The notes under the pieces were generated by a model, which was not told the DNA's origin, did no database searches, and saw only the letters and a program-made list of their open reading frames with translations. The position numbers and the translations under genes were made by a program. Positions 16,334-25,673 of a DNA stretch of 64,000 nt are shown here, piece after piece. This DNA comes from Blastococcus sp. TF02A-30 (GTDB lineage Bacteria; Actinomycetota; Actinomycetes; Mycobacteriales; Geodermatophilaceae): contig NZ_QOHJ01000009.1 in assembly GCF_003319185.1 (NCBI RefSeq), positions 79,795 through 143,794 of the forward strand, in the 5' to 3' direction. How positions within the stretch are numbered: the stretch's first letter is position 1; each line of letters opens with the position of its first letter.

Positions 16334-18373
16334 CTACTGACCCGGGGGGACGTCCAGGTCCGTCGCCGTCCCCTCGGGGGTCTGCTCCCGCAGCTCGGCG
16401 TCGCGGGCGGCCATCGTCTCCTGGCGGTCGGGCTCCTCGCGCAGGATCGCGGCGGCCTTCCACGCGTCCGGGATGGCGAAGGCCTCGACCAGCGTGCAGA
16501 TGTGCGGCCGCAGCTCCCGGAGCAGGCTGTTCACCGTGCCGGTGAGCGTCTTGCCGCGCGCGGGCGTGAGCTGGCCGTGCTCCATGAACCAGGCGCGGTC
16601 GGCCTCGAGCGTGGAGAGCGCGTACAGGTCGCACACCGTGTCGAGCAGCGCCTTCGTGTCCGGGTCGGGGGCCCGGTCGACGCCGGCGACGAACGCCTCG
16701 AGCACGATCCGCTCGATGTGCGCCCGGGCCGCGGCCAGCACGTGGTCCTGGACGTCGTTGAACATGTCGAACGGGGCCATGCCCTCGGTGGTCGAGTTCT
16801 TGCGCAGCCGCCGCATCGCGCCCTCGAGCGTGTGCTTCTCGCGGAACTCGAACATCTTCAGCTGCCAGCCGCGGTCGAGCAGCGGCACCTCGTCGTCGCG
16901 ACCGGGGACGGCGTCGACGAGCCGGGCGATCAGCCCGCGGGCCGCCGTCCGCTCCAGCACGGTCTCGCGGACCATGTCGGCGATGAAGCCGACCTTCCCC
17001 CAGCCCTCCAGCGAGCCGAAGGTGTCGCGGTAGCCGGTGAGCAGGCCCTTGGCCACCAGCTGCAGCAGGACGGTGTTGTCGCCCTCGAAGGTGGTGAAGA
17101 CGTCGGTGTCGGCCTTGAGGTGCGGGAGCCGGTTCTCCTGCAGGTAGCCGGCACCGCCGCACGCCTCGCGGCACATCTGGATGGTGGCGGTGGCGTGCGC
17201 GGTCTGCGCCACCTTCAGCCCGGCGGCCCGCGACTCGAGCTCGCGCTGGGCCGCCTCGTCGATCTCCTGGCCGTGCACGTGCACCGCCGTCTGCACGTCG
17301 TGCATGGTCTCGACCAGCTCGCCCTGGGCGAAGTGCAGCGCGTAGGTGCGGGCCAGCGCCGGCAGCAGCTTGCGCTGGTGCACCAGGTAGTCGTTGATGA
17401 CGATCTCGCGGTCCTCGCCGGGGGCGGCGAACTGCCGGCGCACCTGGCCGTAGTTGACCGCGATGTCCAGCGCCAGCTTGGTGGCCGACGACGCCGAGCC
17501 GCCGACGCTGACCCGGCCGCGGACCAGGGTGCCCAGCATGGTGAAGAAGCGGCGGGTCTCGTTCTCGATGCCGGAGGTGTAGCTGCCGTCCTCGGCGACC
17601 TGCCCGTAGCGGTCCAGCAGCATGTCGCGCGGGACGCTGACGTGGTCGAAGGTCAGCCGGCCGTTGTCGACGCCGAGCAGGCCGGCCTTCGGGCCGTCGT
17701 CCTCGATCGTGACGCCGGGCAGCGGGTTGCCCTGCTCGTCGCGGATCGGCACCAGCCAGGCGTGCACGCCGTGGTTCTGCCCCTGGGTGACCAGCTGGGC
17801 GAACACCACGGCCATGCGGCCGTCCTTGGCGGCGTTGCCGATGTAGTCCTTGCGGGCGGCCTGGTGCGGGGTGTGCAGGTCGAAGCACTGCGTCGCGGGG
17901 TCGTAGGTGCAGGTGGTGCGCAGCTGCTGGACGTCGGACCCGTGGCCGGTCTCGGTCATCGCGAAGCAGCCGGGCAGGTCGAAGCTCATGACGTCGCGCA
18001 GGTACCGCTCGTGGTGCCGGCGGGTGCCCAGCAGCTCCAGCGCGCCCCCGAACAGACCCCACTGGACGCCGGCCTTCACCATGAGCGACAGGTCGGCGAA
18101 GGCGAGCATCTCGATGGAGGTGACCGACGCGCCGGAGTCCGCCTCGCCCCCGTACTCCTCGGGGAAGCCGAAGCCCACCCGGCCGGAGGCGGCCAGCTTC
18201 GCCGCGGCGCGGGTGACCCGCTCGCGCGCCTCGGCCATCGACTCCCCGTAGACGGGCAGGAAGTCGGCGTCGCCGAGGTTCTCGCGGGCGTCGCGGCGGA
18301 TGTGCGCCCAGCGGCCGTCGAGGACGTCGCGGATCCGGTCGGGGTCGACCGTCGGGGGCAGGCTGGTGGTCAC
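16334..18373 (-). CDS. acyl-CoA oxidase-like long acyl-CoA dehydrogenase
   Basis: A 679-aa flavoenzyme, far longer than the 380-410 aa of standard acyl-CoA dehydrogenases, as in acyl-CoA oxidases (ACOX). GTG 18373 overlaps the TGA of the upstream TetR gene (GTGA). Features: FGFPEEYGGEADSGA, CFAMTETGHGSDVQQLRTT (flavin/substrate loop), a central helical domain with CREACGGAGYLQENRLP, and VFTTFEGDNTVLLQLVAKG, which holds the catalytic glutamate position of the ACOX family. A C-terminal helical domain of about 180 residues follows. It would introduce the trans-2 double bond into a long-chain acyl-CoA. Translationally coupled to its likely repressor. Confidence 0.88.
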   Translation of the reverse strand: MTTSLPPTVDPDRIRDVLDGRWAHIRRDARENLGDADFLPVYGESMAEARERVTRAAAKLAASGRVGFGFPEEYGGEADSGASVTSIEMLAFADLSLMVKAGVQWGLFGGALELLGTRRHHERYLRDVMSFDLPGCFAMTETGHGSDVQQLRTTCTYDPATQCFDLHTPHQAARKDYIGNAAKDGRMAVVFAQLVTQGQNHGVHAWLVPIRDEQGNPLPGVTIEDDGPKAGLLGVDNGRLTFDHVSVPRDMLLDRYGQVAEDGSYTSGIENETRRFFTMLGTLVRGRVSVGGSASSATKLALDIAVNYGQVRRQFAAPGEDREIVINDYLVHQRKLLPALARTYALHFAQGELVETMHDVQTAVHVHGQEIDEAAQRELESRAAGLKVAQTAHATATIQMCREACGGAGYLQENRLPHLKADTDVFTTFEGDNTVLLQLVAKGLLTGYRDTFGSLEGWGKVGFIADMVRETVLERTAARGLIARLVDAVPGRDDEVPLLDRGWQLKMFEFREKHTLEGAMRRLRKNSTTEGMAPFDMFNDVQDHVLAAARAHIERIVLEAFVAGVDRAPDPDTKALLDTVCDLYALSTLEADRAWFMEHGQLTPARGKTLTGTVNSLLRELRPHICTLVEAFAIPDAWKAAAILREEPDRQETMAARDAELREQTPEGTATDLDVPPGQ

Positions 18374-19086
18374 AGGTCCTCCTCGGTGCGAGCTTCGGTG
18401 GGGCGAACATCGGTGGTCACGACGCCGGACAGCCCGGTCCAGGCGAGGTCGGTGAGGTGGGCGGCGAGCTCGGAGCGGAGCATGGGGCGCTCCGCGCGCA
18501 GCCACCAGTCGGCGGCCGCGCGCACCATGCCGATGACACCGTGCCCCCAGGGCTGGGCGGCGGCGGGATCGCGGCCGGCGGCCGCCAGCGCCTCGGCCAT
18601 GAGGGCAGCGGCCCGGTCGCCGACAAGCTCGGAGAGGCCGGCGATCGGGTCGGCGTCCGCCGGCCGGTCGGCGGGGACGGCGGAGACGACGAACCGGTAG
18701 AGCGCGGGGTCGGCCTCGATGAAGGCGAGGTAGGCCTCGATCGCGGCGGCGGTCATCGCCCGGGGGTGCTGGCTGCTGGCCATCGCCTCGCGCAGCTGGG
18801 TGAGCAGCTGCTCGGCCACCCGGCCGCAGACGGCGAGGTGCAGGTCGGAGCGGTCGGCGAAGTGGCGGTAGACCACCGTCTTGCTGGTCCGGGCCTCGGC
18901 GGCGATGTCGTCCATGCCGACCCCGGTGCCGTGCTTGCCGACGGCGGCCATGGCGGCGTCGACCAGCTGCCGACGTCGCTCCTTCCGGTGGTCGTCCCAC
19001 CTCGAGTCGCGGCGATCACGTGTGGGCGCGATCTTGTCGGGCAATGCACCGCCCTGCGACGAGCGTCTCACCACCTCGGCTTTCAT
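18370..19086 (-). CDS. TetR family transcriptional regulator (fatty acid locus)
   Basis: A 238-aa regulator from ATG 19086 (MKAEVVRRSSQGG). The N-terminal DNA-binding domain has RRQLVDAAMAAVGKHG, GVGMDDIAAEARTSKTVVYR and HFADRSDLHLAV, the TetR helix-turn-helix. The C-terminal two-thirds is the ligand domain (DWWLRAERPMLRSELAAHLT). It lies between its own downstream partner, the ACOX-like gene, and the divergent thiolase operon, so acyl-CoA-responsive control of both sides is likely, as for other fad-locus TetR proteins. The intergenic palindrome at 19104-19116 is the best operator candidate. Confidence 0.9.
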   Translation of the reverse strand: MKAEVVRRSSQGGALPDKIAPTRDRRDSRWDDHRKERRRQLVDAAMAAVGKHGTGVGMDDIAAEARTSKTVVYRHFADRSDLHLAVCGRVAEQLLTQLREAMASSQHPRAMTAAAIEAYLAFIEADPALYRFVVSAVPADRPADADPIAGLSELVGDRAAALMAEALAAAGRDPAAAQPWGHGVIGMVRAAADWWLRAERPMLRSELAAHLTDLAWTGLSGVVTTDVRPTEARTEEDL

Positions 19087-19095
19087 GTGAACGAC

Positions 19096-19117
19096 GGTAC
19101 CGCGTACTCTGAGTACC
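19096..19117. promoter_or_regulatory. candidate TetR operator
   Basis: GTACTC-t-GAGTAC (19104-19116) is a perfect 6-bp-arm palindrome nested in a wider GGTAC...GTACC repeat (19096-19117). It occupies the 60-bp divergent region between the TetR start (19086) and the thiolase start (19147), where binding could block both promoters. Confidence 0.55.
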
Positions 19118-19146
19118 GGCCACTCCACCCGACCCCGGAGGTCCCG

Positions 19147-20433
19147 ATGGCAACCCCGACCCGCAAGGCCGCGATCGTCGGCGGTAACCGGATCCCGTTC
19201 GCGCGCTCGAACACCGCCTACGCCCAGGCGTCCAACCAGGACATGCTGACCGCGACCCTGGACGGGCTGGTCGCCCGCTTCGGGCTGCAGGGCGAGTCGG
19301 TGGGCGAGGTCGTCGCCGGCGCCGTCCTCAAGCACGCCCGCGACTTCAACCTGACCCGGGAGTCGGTGCTGGGCTCCCAGCTGTCGCCCACGACCCCGGC
19401 CTACGACATCCAGCAGGCCTGCGGCACCGGCCTGGAGGCGGCGATCCTCGTCGCCAACAAGATCGCCCTGGGGCAGATCGAGGCCGGTATCGCCGGCGGC
19501 GTCGACACCACGTCCGACGCCCCGCTCGCGGTCGGCGACGACCTGCGGCGCACCCTGATCTCGCTGAACAACGCCAAGACCGTGGCCGACCGGCTCAAGG
19601 CCCTGGCGCGGATCCGCCCCGGTCAGCTGGTGCCGGAGATCCCGCGCAACGCCGAGCCCCGCACCGGACTGGCGATGGGCGACCACGCCGCGATCACCGC
19701 CAAGGAGTGGCAGATCGGCCGCGAGGAGCAGGACGAGCTCGCGGTCCTCTCCCACCAGAACATGGCCGCCGCCTACGACCGCGGCTTCTTCGACGACCTG
19801 GTCACCCCCTACCTGGGCCTGACCCGCGACAACAACCTGCGCCCGGACTCCAGCGTCGAGAAGCTGGCGACGCTGAAGCCGGTCTTCGGCACGGGCGACC
19901 CCGACGCCACCATGACCGCGGCCAACTCCACCCCGCTGACCGACGGGGCGTCGGCGGTGCTGCTGGCGTCGGACGAGTGGGCCGAGGCCAAGGGGCTGCC
20001 GGTGCTCGCCCACCTGGTCGACGCGCAGACTGCCGCCGTCGACTACGTGCACGGCGGCGAGGGGCTGCTCATGGCCCCCGTCTACGCCGTCCCGGTCATG
20101 CTCGCCCGCAACGGCCTGACCCTGCAGGACTTCGACTTCTACGAGATCCACGAGGCGTTCGCCTCGACGGTGCTCGCCACGATGAAGGCCTGGGAGGACC
20201 CGGCGTACTGCAAGGGCAAGCTGGGCCTGGACGCCCCGCTGGGCTCGATCGACCGGTCGAAGCTCAACGTCAACGGCTCGTCGCTGGCCGCCGGGCACCC
20301 GTTCGCCGCGACCGGCGGCCGGATCGTCGCCCAGCTGGCGAAGCAGCTGCACGAGGCGGGCCCGGGCAAGCGCGGCCTGATCTCCATCTGCGCCGCCGGC
20401 GGCCAGGGCGTCGTCGCCATCCTCGAGTCCTGA
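19147..20433 (+). CDS. acetyl-CoA acetyltransferase (thiolase, FadA2/FadI type)
   Basis: A 428-aa thiolase. Catalytic residues are clear: nucleophilic Cys in QQACGTGLEAAI, His in SSLAAGHPFAATGG, second Cys in ISICAAGGQGVVA; the HEAF-type loop EIHEAFAST is also present. It cleaves 3-ketoacyl-CoA in beta-oxidation (or condenses acetyl-CoA). ATG 19147 has GGAGGTCCCG upstream. Context (thiolase, FabG4, HtdX) matches the mycobacterial Rv0241c-Rv0243 neighbourhood, where the thiolase is FadA2. Two palindromes lie in the 82-bp gap to the next gene. Confidence 0.93.
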   Translation: MATPTRKAAIVGGNRIPFARSNTAYAQASNQDMLTATLDGLVARFGLQGESVGEVVAGAVLKHARDFNLTRESVLGSQLSPTTPAYDIQQACGTGLEAAILVANKIALGQIEAGIAGGVDTTSDAPLAVGDDLRRTLISLNNAKTVADRLKALARIRPGQLVPEIPRNAEPRTGLAMGDHAAITAKEWQIGREEQDELAVLSHQNMAAAYDRGFFDDLVTPYLGLTRDNNLRPDSSVEKLATLKPVFGTGDPDATMTAANSTPLTDGASAVLLASDEWAEAKGLPVLAHLVDAQTAAVDYVHGGEGLLMAPVYAVPVMLARNGLTLQDFDFYEIHEAFASTVLATMKAWEDPAYCKGKLGLDAPLGSIDRSKLNVNGSSLAAGHPFAATGGRIVAQLAKQLHEAGPGKRGLISICAAGGQGVVAILES

Positions 20434-20443
20434 CCCACCCCGC

Positions 20444-20465
20444 CAGCTTTCGGTACAGAAAGCTG
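20444..20465. repeat. AGCTTTCGGTAC palindrome, copy A
   Basis: CAGCTTTCGGTACAGAAAGCTG without one central match; 10 of 11 arm positions pair. A near-identical palindrome follows 12 bp later at 20478-20499. Confidence 0.75.
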
Positions 20466-20477
20466 CGGATCCCCGCT

Positions 20478-20499
20478 CAGCTTTCGGTACCGAAAGCTG
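20478..20499. repeat. AGCTTTCGGTACCGAAAGCT palindrome, copy B
   Basis: A perfect 22-bp palindrome with core GGTACC, ending 16 bp before the start codon of fabG4. Copies: 20444-20465, a degenerate one at 28633-28652, and a compensated variant at 8847-8866. Could be a stem-loop in the transcript or a protein-binding site. Confidence 0.8.
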
Positions 20500-20515
20500 G
20501 GAGAAGGAGAGAGTT

Positions 20516-21871
20516 GTGAGCGACTGGTACACGAACTTCGTCAACTCCGGTGTCGGCACGACGATCAGCAAGCAGCTCGGCCTGCCCCGGCCCGCGGTGC
20601 TGCGCCGCTACGAGCCGGGCGAGCCGCTGCTGCCCGGGCCGGTGGTCGTCGGCACGGCCGGCGGAGGCCGGCTGCGCGACACCGTCACCGCCGTCCTCCG
20701 GGACGCCGGCGTGACCGTGCTGTCCCCGGTCGCCGCCGACGGCAGCACCGACGGCGAGAAGCTGGGCGCGGTCGTCCTCGACGCCACCGGCCTGAGCGGC
20801 CCCGGCGACCTCGCCGCCGCGCACGACTTCCTCGCCCCGGCGATCAGGCGGCTGCGCGCCAGCGGCCGGGTGGTCGTCCTCGCCGACCCGCCGGCACAGG
20901 CGGAGACCCCGGCGCAGGCGGCGGCCCGCCAGGCCGTCGACGGGCTCACCCGCTCGATCGGCAAGGAGCTGCTGAACGGGTCGACGGCGAACGCGATCTA
21001 CGTGCCCGAGGGCGCCGAGGCGTCCCTGGCGAGCCCGCTCACCTTCTTCCTCTCCGGCCGCTCGGCCTACGTCGACGGGCAGGGCGTCACCCTCGCCGCG
21101 GCGGACGTGCCGGCGTCCGGTGACCCGGAGAAGCCGCTGGCCGGCAAGGTCGCCGTCGTCACCGGCGCGGCTCGCGGCATCGGCGCCTCCATCGCACAGG
21201 TCGTGGCGCGCGACGGCGCGCACGTCGTCGCCGTCGACATCCCGGCGGCGGGGGACAGCCTGGCGAAGGTCGCCAACGAGATCGGCGGGACGGCGCTGCA
21301 GCTCGACATCACCGCCCCCGACGCACCGCAGCGGCTCGTCGAGCACCTGCGCGAGCGGCACGGCGGGGTCGACATCGTGGTGCACAACGCCGGGATCACC
21401 CGCGACAAGCTGCTGGTCAACATGGACGCCGCCCGCTGGAACTCGGTCATGGCGGTGAACCTGCAGGCCCAGCTGGACATCACCCAGGCGCTGCTCGACG
21501 ACGGCGACGTCCTGAAGCCCGGCGCCCGCGTCGTCTCCGTCTCCTCGCAGTCCGGCATCGCCGGCAACCGCGGGCAGACCAACTACGCGGCGTCCAAGGC
21601 CGGCGTCATCGGCATGGTGCGCGCCTGGGCGCCGCGGTTCGCCGAGCGCGGCGCCACCATCAACGCGGTCGCGCCGGGCTTCATCGTCACCGAGATGACG
21701 GCGAAGATGCCCTTCGGCAGGCGCGAGATCGGCTCCCGGATCAACTCCCTGTCCCAGGGTGGGCTGCCGGTCGACGTCGCCGAGACCATCGCCTGGCTCG
21801 CGCAGCCGGGCAGCGCCGGGGTCAACGGCCAGGTCGTGCGGGTGTGCGGCCAGTCGATGCTGGGCGCCTGA
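20516..21871 (+). CDS. fabG4: high-molecular-weight 3-oxoacyl-ACP/CoA reductase (FabG4-like)
   Basis: A 451-aa protein in two parts, like mycobacterial FabG4 (Rv0242c). Residues 1-200 form an N-terminal flavodoxin-like domain without cofactor motif (VVVGTAGGGRLRD). Residues about 205-451 form a classical SDR: VVTGAARGIGASIAQ (dinucleotide loop), HNAGITRDKLLVNM, SSQSGIAGNRGQTNYAASKAG with the catalytic Ser, Tyr and Lys, and APGFIVTEMT. It reduces 3-oxoacyl thioesters, or oxidises hydroxyacyl-CoA, with NAD(H) in the mycobacterial protein. GTG 20516 has GGAGAAGGAGAG upstream. The stop overlaps the next ATG (TGATG). Confidence 0.92.
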   Translation: MSDWYTNFVNSGVGTTISKQLGLPRPAVLRRYEPGEPLLPGPVVVGTAGGGRLRDTVTAVLRDAGVTVLSPVAADGSTDGEKLGAVVLDATGLSGPGDLAAAHDFLAPAIRRLRASGRVVVLADPPAQAETPAQAAARQAVDGLTRSIGKELLNGSTANAIYVPEGAEASLASPLTFFLSGRSAYVDGQGVTLAAADVPASGDPEKPLAGKVAVVTGAARGIGASIAQVVARDGAHVVAVDIPAAGDSLAKVANEIGGTALQLDITAPDAPQRLVEHLRERHGGVDIVVHNAGITRDKLLVNMDAARWNSVMAVNLQAQLDITQALLDDGDVLKPGARVVSVSSQSGIAGNRGQTNYAASKAGVIGMVRAWAPRFAERGATINAVAPGFIVTEMTAKMPFGRREIGSRINSLSQGGLPVDVAETIAWLAQPGSAGVNGQVVRVCGQSMLGA

Positions 21872-22725
21872 TGGCCACGACGACGCTGGACGCGGCGCCG
21901 AACCTGGGCGCGCTCTACGCCAAGGCCACCGTCACCGCCTGGGGGCGCGGCGGCGCGCTGCCCGACGACCGCGTGGCGCGCACCGGGGTGGAGGTCGACC
22001 GCGCGCACCTCGCCGAGTACGCGCGGGTGTGCCGGCTGCCGTTCGGCGACGTGCTGCCGGCCACCTACCCGCACATGCTCGCCTTCCCGCTGCAGATGGT
22101 GCTCATGAGCGACCGCGCGTTCCCGCTCGCGCTGCCGGGGCTGGTGCACGTGCGCAACCGGATCGAGCAGCTGGCGCCGGTGCCGGTGGCCGCGCGGCTG
22201 GACCTCGAGGTCTGGGCCGAGCGCTTCGCCACCCACCGCAGCGGCGCCACCGTCGACCTGTGCGCGTCGGTGTCCACCGGGGGCGCGGAGGTGTGGCGGT
22301 CGCGCTCCACCTACCTGGCCCGTGGCGCCTCGGCACCGGCCGGCGCCGAGGCCGCCGACGTCGACGTGCACGTCGGTGCGCTGGACCGGGCCGTGGCCAC
22401 CTGGCGGGTCCCGGACGACGCCGGACGGCGCTACGCCAAGGTCTCCGGTGACGTGAACCCGATCCACCTCTCCGGGCTCACCGCGAAGGCGTTCGGCTTC
22501 AAGCGGGCGATCGCGCACGGCATGTGGGTGAAGGCCCGCGCGCTGGGCGCGGTCGCCAACCGGCTGCCCGAGGCGTTCGCCTACGACGTCCAGTTCAAGA
22601 AGCCGCTGTTCCTGCCCTCGACGGTCACCCTCTCGACGGCGCAGGTCGACGGCGGCTGGGACCTCGCCGTCCGCAACGCGAAGAGCGGCAGCGACCACCT
22701 GCTGGGGACGATCCGCCCGCAGTGA
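21871..22725 (+). CDS. double-hotdog MaoC-like dehydratase (HtdX-like)
   Basis: A 284-aa protein with two hotdog modules. The C-terminal half holds the hydratase-2 motif: YAKVSGDVNPIHLSGLTAKA then FGFKRAIAHGMWVKARAL; the N-terminal half is degenerate and structural. This matches HtdX (Rv0241c), the 3-hydroxyacyl-thioester dehydratase encoded beside fabG4 in mycobacteria. ATG 21871 overlaps the fabG4 stop, indicating translational coupling. With thiolase and FabG4 it completes an (R)-hydroxyacyl route, so the operon can run reduction/dehydration or the reverse. Confidence 0.9.
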   Translation: MATTTLDAAPNLGALYAKATVTAWGRGGALPDDRVARTGVEVDRAHLAEYARVCRLPFGDVLPATYPHMLAFPLQMVLMSDRAFPLALPGLVHVRNRIEQLAPVPVAARLDLEVWAERFATHRSGATVDLCASVSTGGAEVWRSRSTYLARGASAPAGAEAADVDVHVGALDRAVATWRVPDDAGRRYAKVSGDVNPIHLSGLTAKAFGFKRAIAHGMWVKARALGAVANRLPEAFAYDVQFKKPLFLPSTVTLSTAQVDGGWDLAVRNAKSGSDHLLGTIRPQ

Positions 22726-22777
22726 CGTCCGGTACTTCTGATCGCGCGAGGGACCGTTCACGGGGAGGAGTCCGCGC

Positions 22778-23992
22778 ATGGCCGTGTCGTTCGAACTGAC
22801 CGAGGACCAGGTCGAGCTGCAGGGGTGGGTGCACCGGTTCGCGGCCGACGTCGTCCGCCCGGCCGCGGCCGAGTACGACGAGCGCGAGGACTTCCCGTGG
22901 GAGGTGCTGCAGGAGGCCGCGAAGATCGGTCTCTACTCGCTGGACTTCTTCGCCACCCAGTGGTTCGACGAGTCCGGCCTCGGCGTCCCGATCACCATGG
23001 AGGAGCTCTTCTGGGGTGACGCCGGGATCGGGCTGGCGATCGTCGGCACCACCCTCGCGGCGGCGAGCGTGACGGCGAACGGCACCGACGAGCAGGTCGG
23101 CACGTGGGTGCCGCAGATGTTCGGGACCGTCGACGAGCCCGGGGTCGCGGCCTTCTGCTCCTCGGAGCCGGACGCCGGCTCGGACGTCGGGGCCATGCGC
23201 ACCCGCGCGGTCTACGACGAGAAGACCGACGAGTGGGTGCTGACCGGCACCAAGACCTGGGCGACCAACGGCGGCATCGCCGACGTCCACGTCGTCACCG
23301 CGGTCGTCGACCCGGAGCTGCGCACCCGCGGGCACGCGAGCTTCGTCGTCCCGCCGGGCACGCCGGGCATCGCGCAGGGGCAGAAGTTCCTCAAGCACGG
23401 CATCCGCGCCTCGCACACCGCCGAGGTCGTGCTCGACGGCTGCCGCGTCCCGGGGAACTGCCTGCTCGGCGGCCGCGACAGGCTGGAGGAGCGGCTGGCC
23501 CGCGCGCGGGAGGGGCTGCGGAGCGGGCGCACCCAGCCGTCGATGGCCACCTTCGAGCGCACCCGGCCTGGCGTCGGCGCCCAGGCGGTGGGCGTTGCGC
23601 GGGCCGCCTACGAGTACGCCCTGGACTACGCGAAGCAGCGGGTCCAGTTCGGCCGCCCGATCATCGAGAACCAGGCGATCGCCTTCATGCTCGCCGACAT
23701 GAAGACCGCGATCGACGCCGCGCGGCTGCTGGTGTGGCGGGCGGCGTGGATGGCCCGCACCGGCCAGCAGTTCACCTCGGCCGAGGGGTCGATGAGCAAG
23801 CTCGTCGCCGGGGAGACCGCGGTGCGGGTGACCGAGCAGGCGATGCAGATCCTCGGCGGTAACGGCTACACCCGCGACTACCCCGTCGAGCGGATGGCCC
23901 GCGACGCCAAGATCTACACGATCTTCGAGGGCACCTCGGAGATCCAGCGCCTGGTCATCGCCCGGGCGATCTCCGGGGTCCAGATCCGCTGA
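22778..23992 (+). CDS. acyl-CoA dehydrogenase
   Basis: A 404-aa FAD enzyme of standard length. Signature 1 [15 protein letters not shown] and signature 2 ([20 protein letters not shown]) are intact, and [15 protein letters not shown] carries the canonical catalytic glutamate (MCAD Glu376 equivalent). It oxidises saturated acyl-CoA to trans-2-enoyl-CoA, passing electrons to ETF. ATG 22778 has GGGGAGGAG upstream. It is 52 bp downstream of the HtdX-like gene and probably in the same operon. A stem-loop (23999-24029) follows. Confidence 0.92.
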   Translation: MAVSFELTEDQVELQGWVHRFAADVVRPAAAEYDEREDFPWEVLQEAAKIGLYSLDFFATQWFDESGLGVPITMEELFWGDAGIGLAIVGTTLAAASVTANGTDEQVGTWVPQMFGTVDEPGVAAFCSSEPDAGSDVGAMRTRAVYDEKTDEWVLTGTKTWATNGGIADVHVVTAVVDPELRTRGHASFVVPPGTPGIAQGQKFLKHGIRASHTAEVVLDGCRVPGNCLLGGRDRLEERLARAREGLRSGRTQPSMATFERTRPGVGAQAVGVARAAYEYALDYAKQRVQFGRPIIENQAIAFMLADMKTAIDAARLLVWRAAWMARTGQQFTSAEGSMSKLVAGETAVRVTEQAMQILGGNGYTRDYPVERMARDAKIYTIFEGTSEIQRLVIARAISGVQIR

Positions 23993-23998
23993 TCCGAC

Positions 23999-24029
23999 GT
24001 CCCGGTGGGCTGACCACCGGCGGGACCCG
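23999..24029 (+). terminator. probable terminator of the fatty-acid operon
   Basis: GTCCCGGTGG pairs with CCACCGGCGGGAC around GCTGA with a 3-nt bulge, 7 bp after the acyl-CoA dehydrogenase stop. The 115 bp up to 24144 probably hold the promoter of the peptide transporter; no clear -10/-35 was found. Confidence 0.6.
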
Positions 24030-24143
24030 CTGTGTTGCGATGCGGCAACGATCGGTTCCGAGGGCGACTTCGGGTCGCGGACCAGCGGCGACGGGTCCAG
24101 GGTCGAGGTCGGACGACGAACCTCGGAGCACCTGGAGGCCCCC

Positions 24144-25673
24144 GTGCGCGCCACTCGCACCCTCGCCCTCGCCGCCACCGGCGCCCTCGCCCTGAGCGCG
24201 TGCGGTGGAGGTGATTCGGTCGACACCGGGAACGGCGGCGGCGGCGGTGGCGGGGCCGGCACGCTGATCGCCGCGGTCAGCGCGCAGCCCGACCAGTTCG
24301 ACCCGCACGTGACGACGGCCTACCCGAGCTTCCAGGTCCTGGAGAACGTGTACGACACCCTCGTCGTGCCGAACGCGGAGGACCTCACCTTCGAGCCGAG
24401 CCTGGCCGAGTCGTGGGAGACCAGCGAGGACGGTCTCACCTGGACGTTCGCGCTCCGCGACGACGTCACCTTCCACGACGGCAGCGAGTTCGACTCCGCC
24501 GACGTCGTCTACTCCTACAACCGGATCATCGACGAGGAGCTCAGCAACTCGTTCCGGTTCCAGAACGTCGAGTCGGTCGAGGCCGACGGCCCGCAGACCG
24601 TCGTCATCCGGCTCACCCAGCCGACGCCGAACCTGCTGGAGCGGATCGGGTCGTTCAAGGGGATGGCGATCCTCCCGGAGAACGCCGCCGAGGAGCTGGA
24701 CCTCACGACCGAGGCCAACGGCACCGGGCCCTTCCGGCTGGAGAGCTCCGACGCCAGCAGCACCGAGCTGACCGCCTTCGAGGACTACTGGGGCGGGGCG
24801 CCCAGCATCGACGGCGTCGAGTTCCGCTACATCACCGAGCCGGCGGCGGCGCTCACCGCGCTGCAGAACGGCGAGGTGCAGTGGACCGACAACGTCCCGC
24901 CGCAGCAGATCGAGTCGCTGGCCGACGACGACTCCGTCGAGCTGCAGACCACCCCGAGCGTCGACTACTGGTACATGGCCATGAACTTCGGCCGCCCGCC
25001 GTTCGACAACCGCGACGTCCGCCGGGCGATCTCCTTCGCCATCGACCGGGAGGCCGTGGCCGAGGCGGCGTGGTTCGGGGCGGCCCAGCCCAACCAGACG
25101 GCGATCCCGGAGGACAGCTTCTTCCACAGCGACTACGCCCCGTTCGAGCCCGACCCCGACCAGGCGCGCCAGCTGCTCGAGCAGGCCGGCGTCCAGACGC
25201 CGCTGACCATGGGCCTGATGGTCACCGACGAGTTCCCGGAGACGGTCACCGCGGCGCAGGTGATCGCCAGCCAGCTGGAGCCGATCGGCATCGACGTGAA
25301 CATCGAGACGCTGGACTTCGCCACCTGGCTGGACCGCCAGGGCCAGGGCGACTTCGACGCCTTCTACCTCGGCTGGCTGGGCAACCTCGACCCCGCGGCG
25401 TACTACCAGGAGCAGCACCAGACCGACGGCCCGAACAACTACCAGGGCTACAGCAACCCGGAGGTCGACCAGCTGCTGCAGCAGGGCTCGACCGAGACCG
25501 ACGAGGACGCCCGCAAGGAGATCTACGACCAGGCCGCGCGGATCATCGTCGACGACGTCTCCTACCTGTACCTCTACAACCCCGACGTCGTGCAGGCCTG
25601 GGCACCGGACCTGCAGGGCTACCAGCTGCGGGCGGACAAGGCGATCAACTTCGAGAACGTGGAGCTGCCCTGA
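24144..25673 (+). CDS. ABC transporter substrate-binding lipoprotein, dipeptide/oligopeptide family 5
   Basis: A 509-aa extracellular solute-binding protein (SBP_bac_5). GTG 24144 gives a signal peptide MRATRTLALAATGALAL ending in lipobox LSAC (Cys at about residue 21), so it is anchored to the outer face of the membrane. The family signature is near residue 75-120 (FEPSLAESWETSEDGLTWTF, LRDDVTFHDGSEFDSADVVY), and RRAISFAIDREAV is a second conserved block. First gene of a dppABCDF-type operon that imports peptides or similar solutes (nickel chelates and glycosides are other possibilities). Confidence 0.93.
   Translation: MRATRTLALAATGALALSACGGGDSVDTGNGGGGGGGAGTLIAAVSAQPDQFDPHVTTAYPSFQVLENVYDTLVVPNAEDLTFEPSLAESWETSEDGLTWTFALRDDVTFHDGSEFDSADVVYSYNRIIDEELSNSFRFQNVESVEADGPQTVVIRLTQPTPNLLERIGSFKGMAILPENAAEELDLTTEANGTGPFRLESSDASSTELTAFEDYWGGAPSIDGVEFRYITEPAAALTALQNGEVQWTDNVPPQQIESLADDDSVELQTTPSVDYWYMAMNFGRPPFDNRDVRRAISFAIDREAVAEAAWFGAAQPNQTAIPEDSFFHSDYAPFEPDPDQARQLLEQAGVQTPLTMGLMVTDEFPETVTAAQVIASQLEPIGIDVNIETLDFATWLDRQGQGDFDAFYLGWLGNLDPAAYYQEQHQTDGPNNYQGYSNPEVDQLLQQGSTETDEDARKEIYDQAARIIVDDVSYLYLYNPDVVQAWAPDLQGYQLRADKAINFENVELP

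Noticed and set aside
18370..20571. Single long minus-strand frame as one protein across TetR and thiolase region
   Set aside because: Only the part from ATG 19086 down is TetR; the rest is opposite the thiolase gene.
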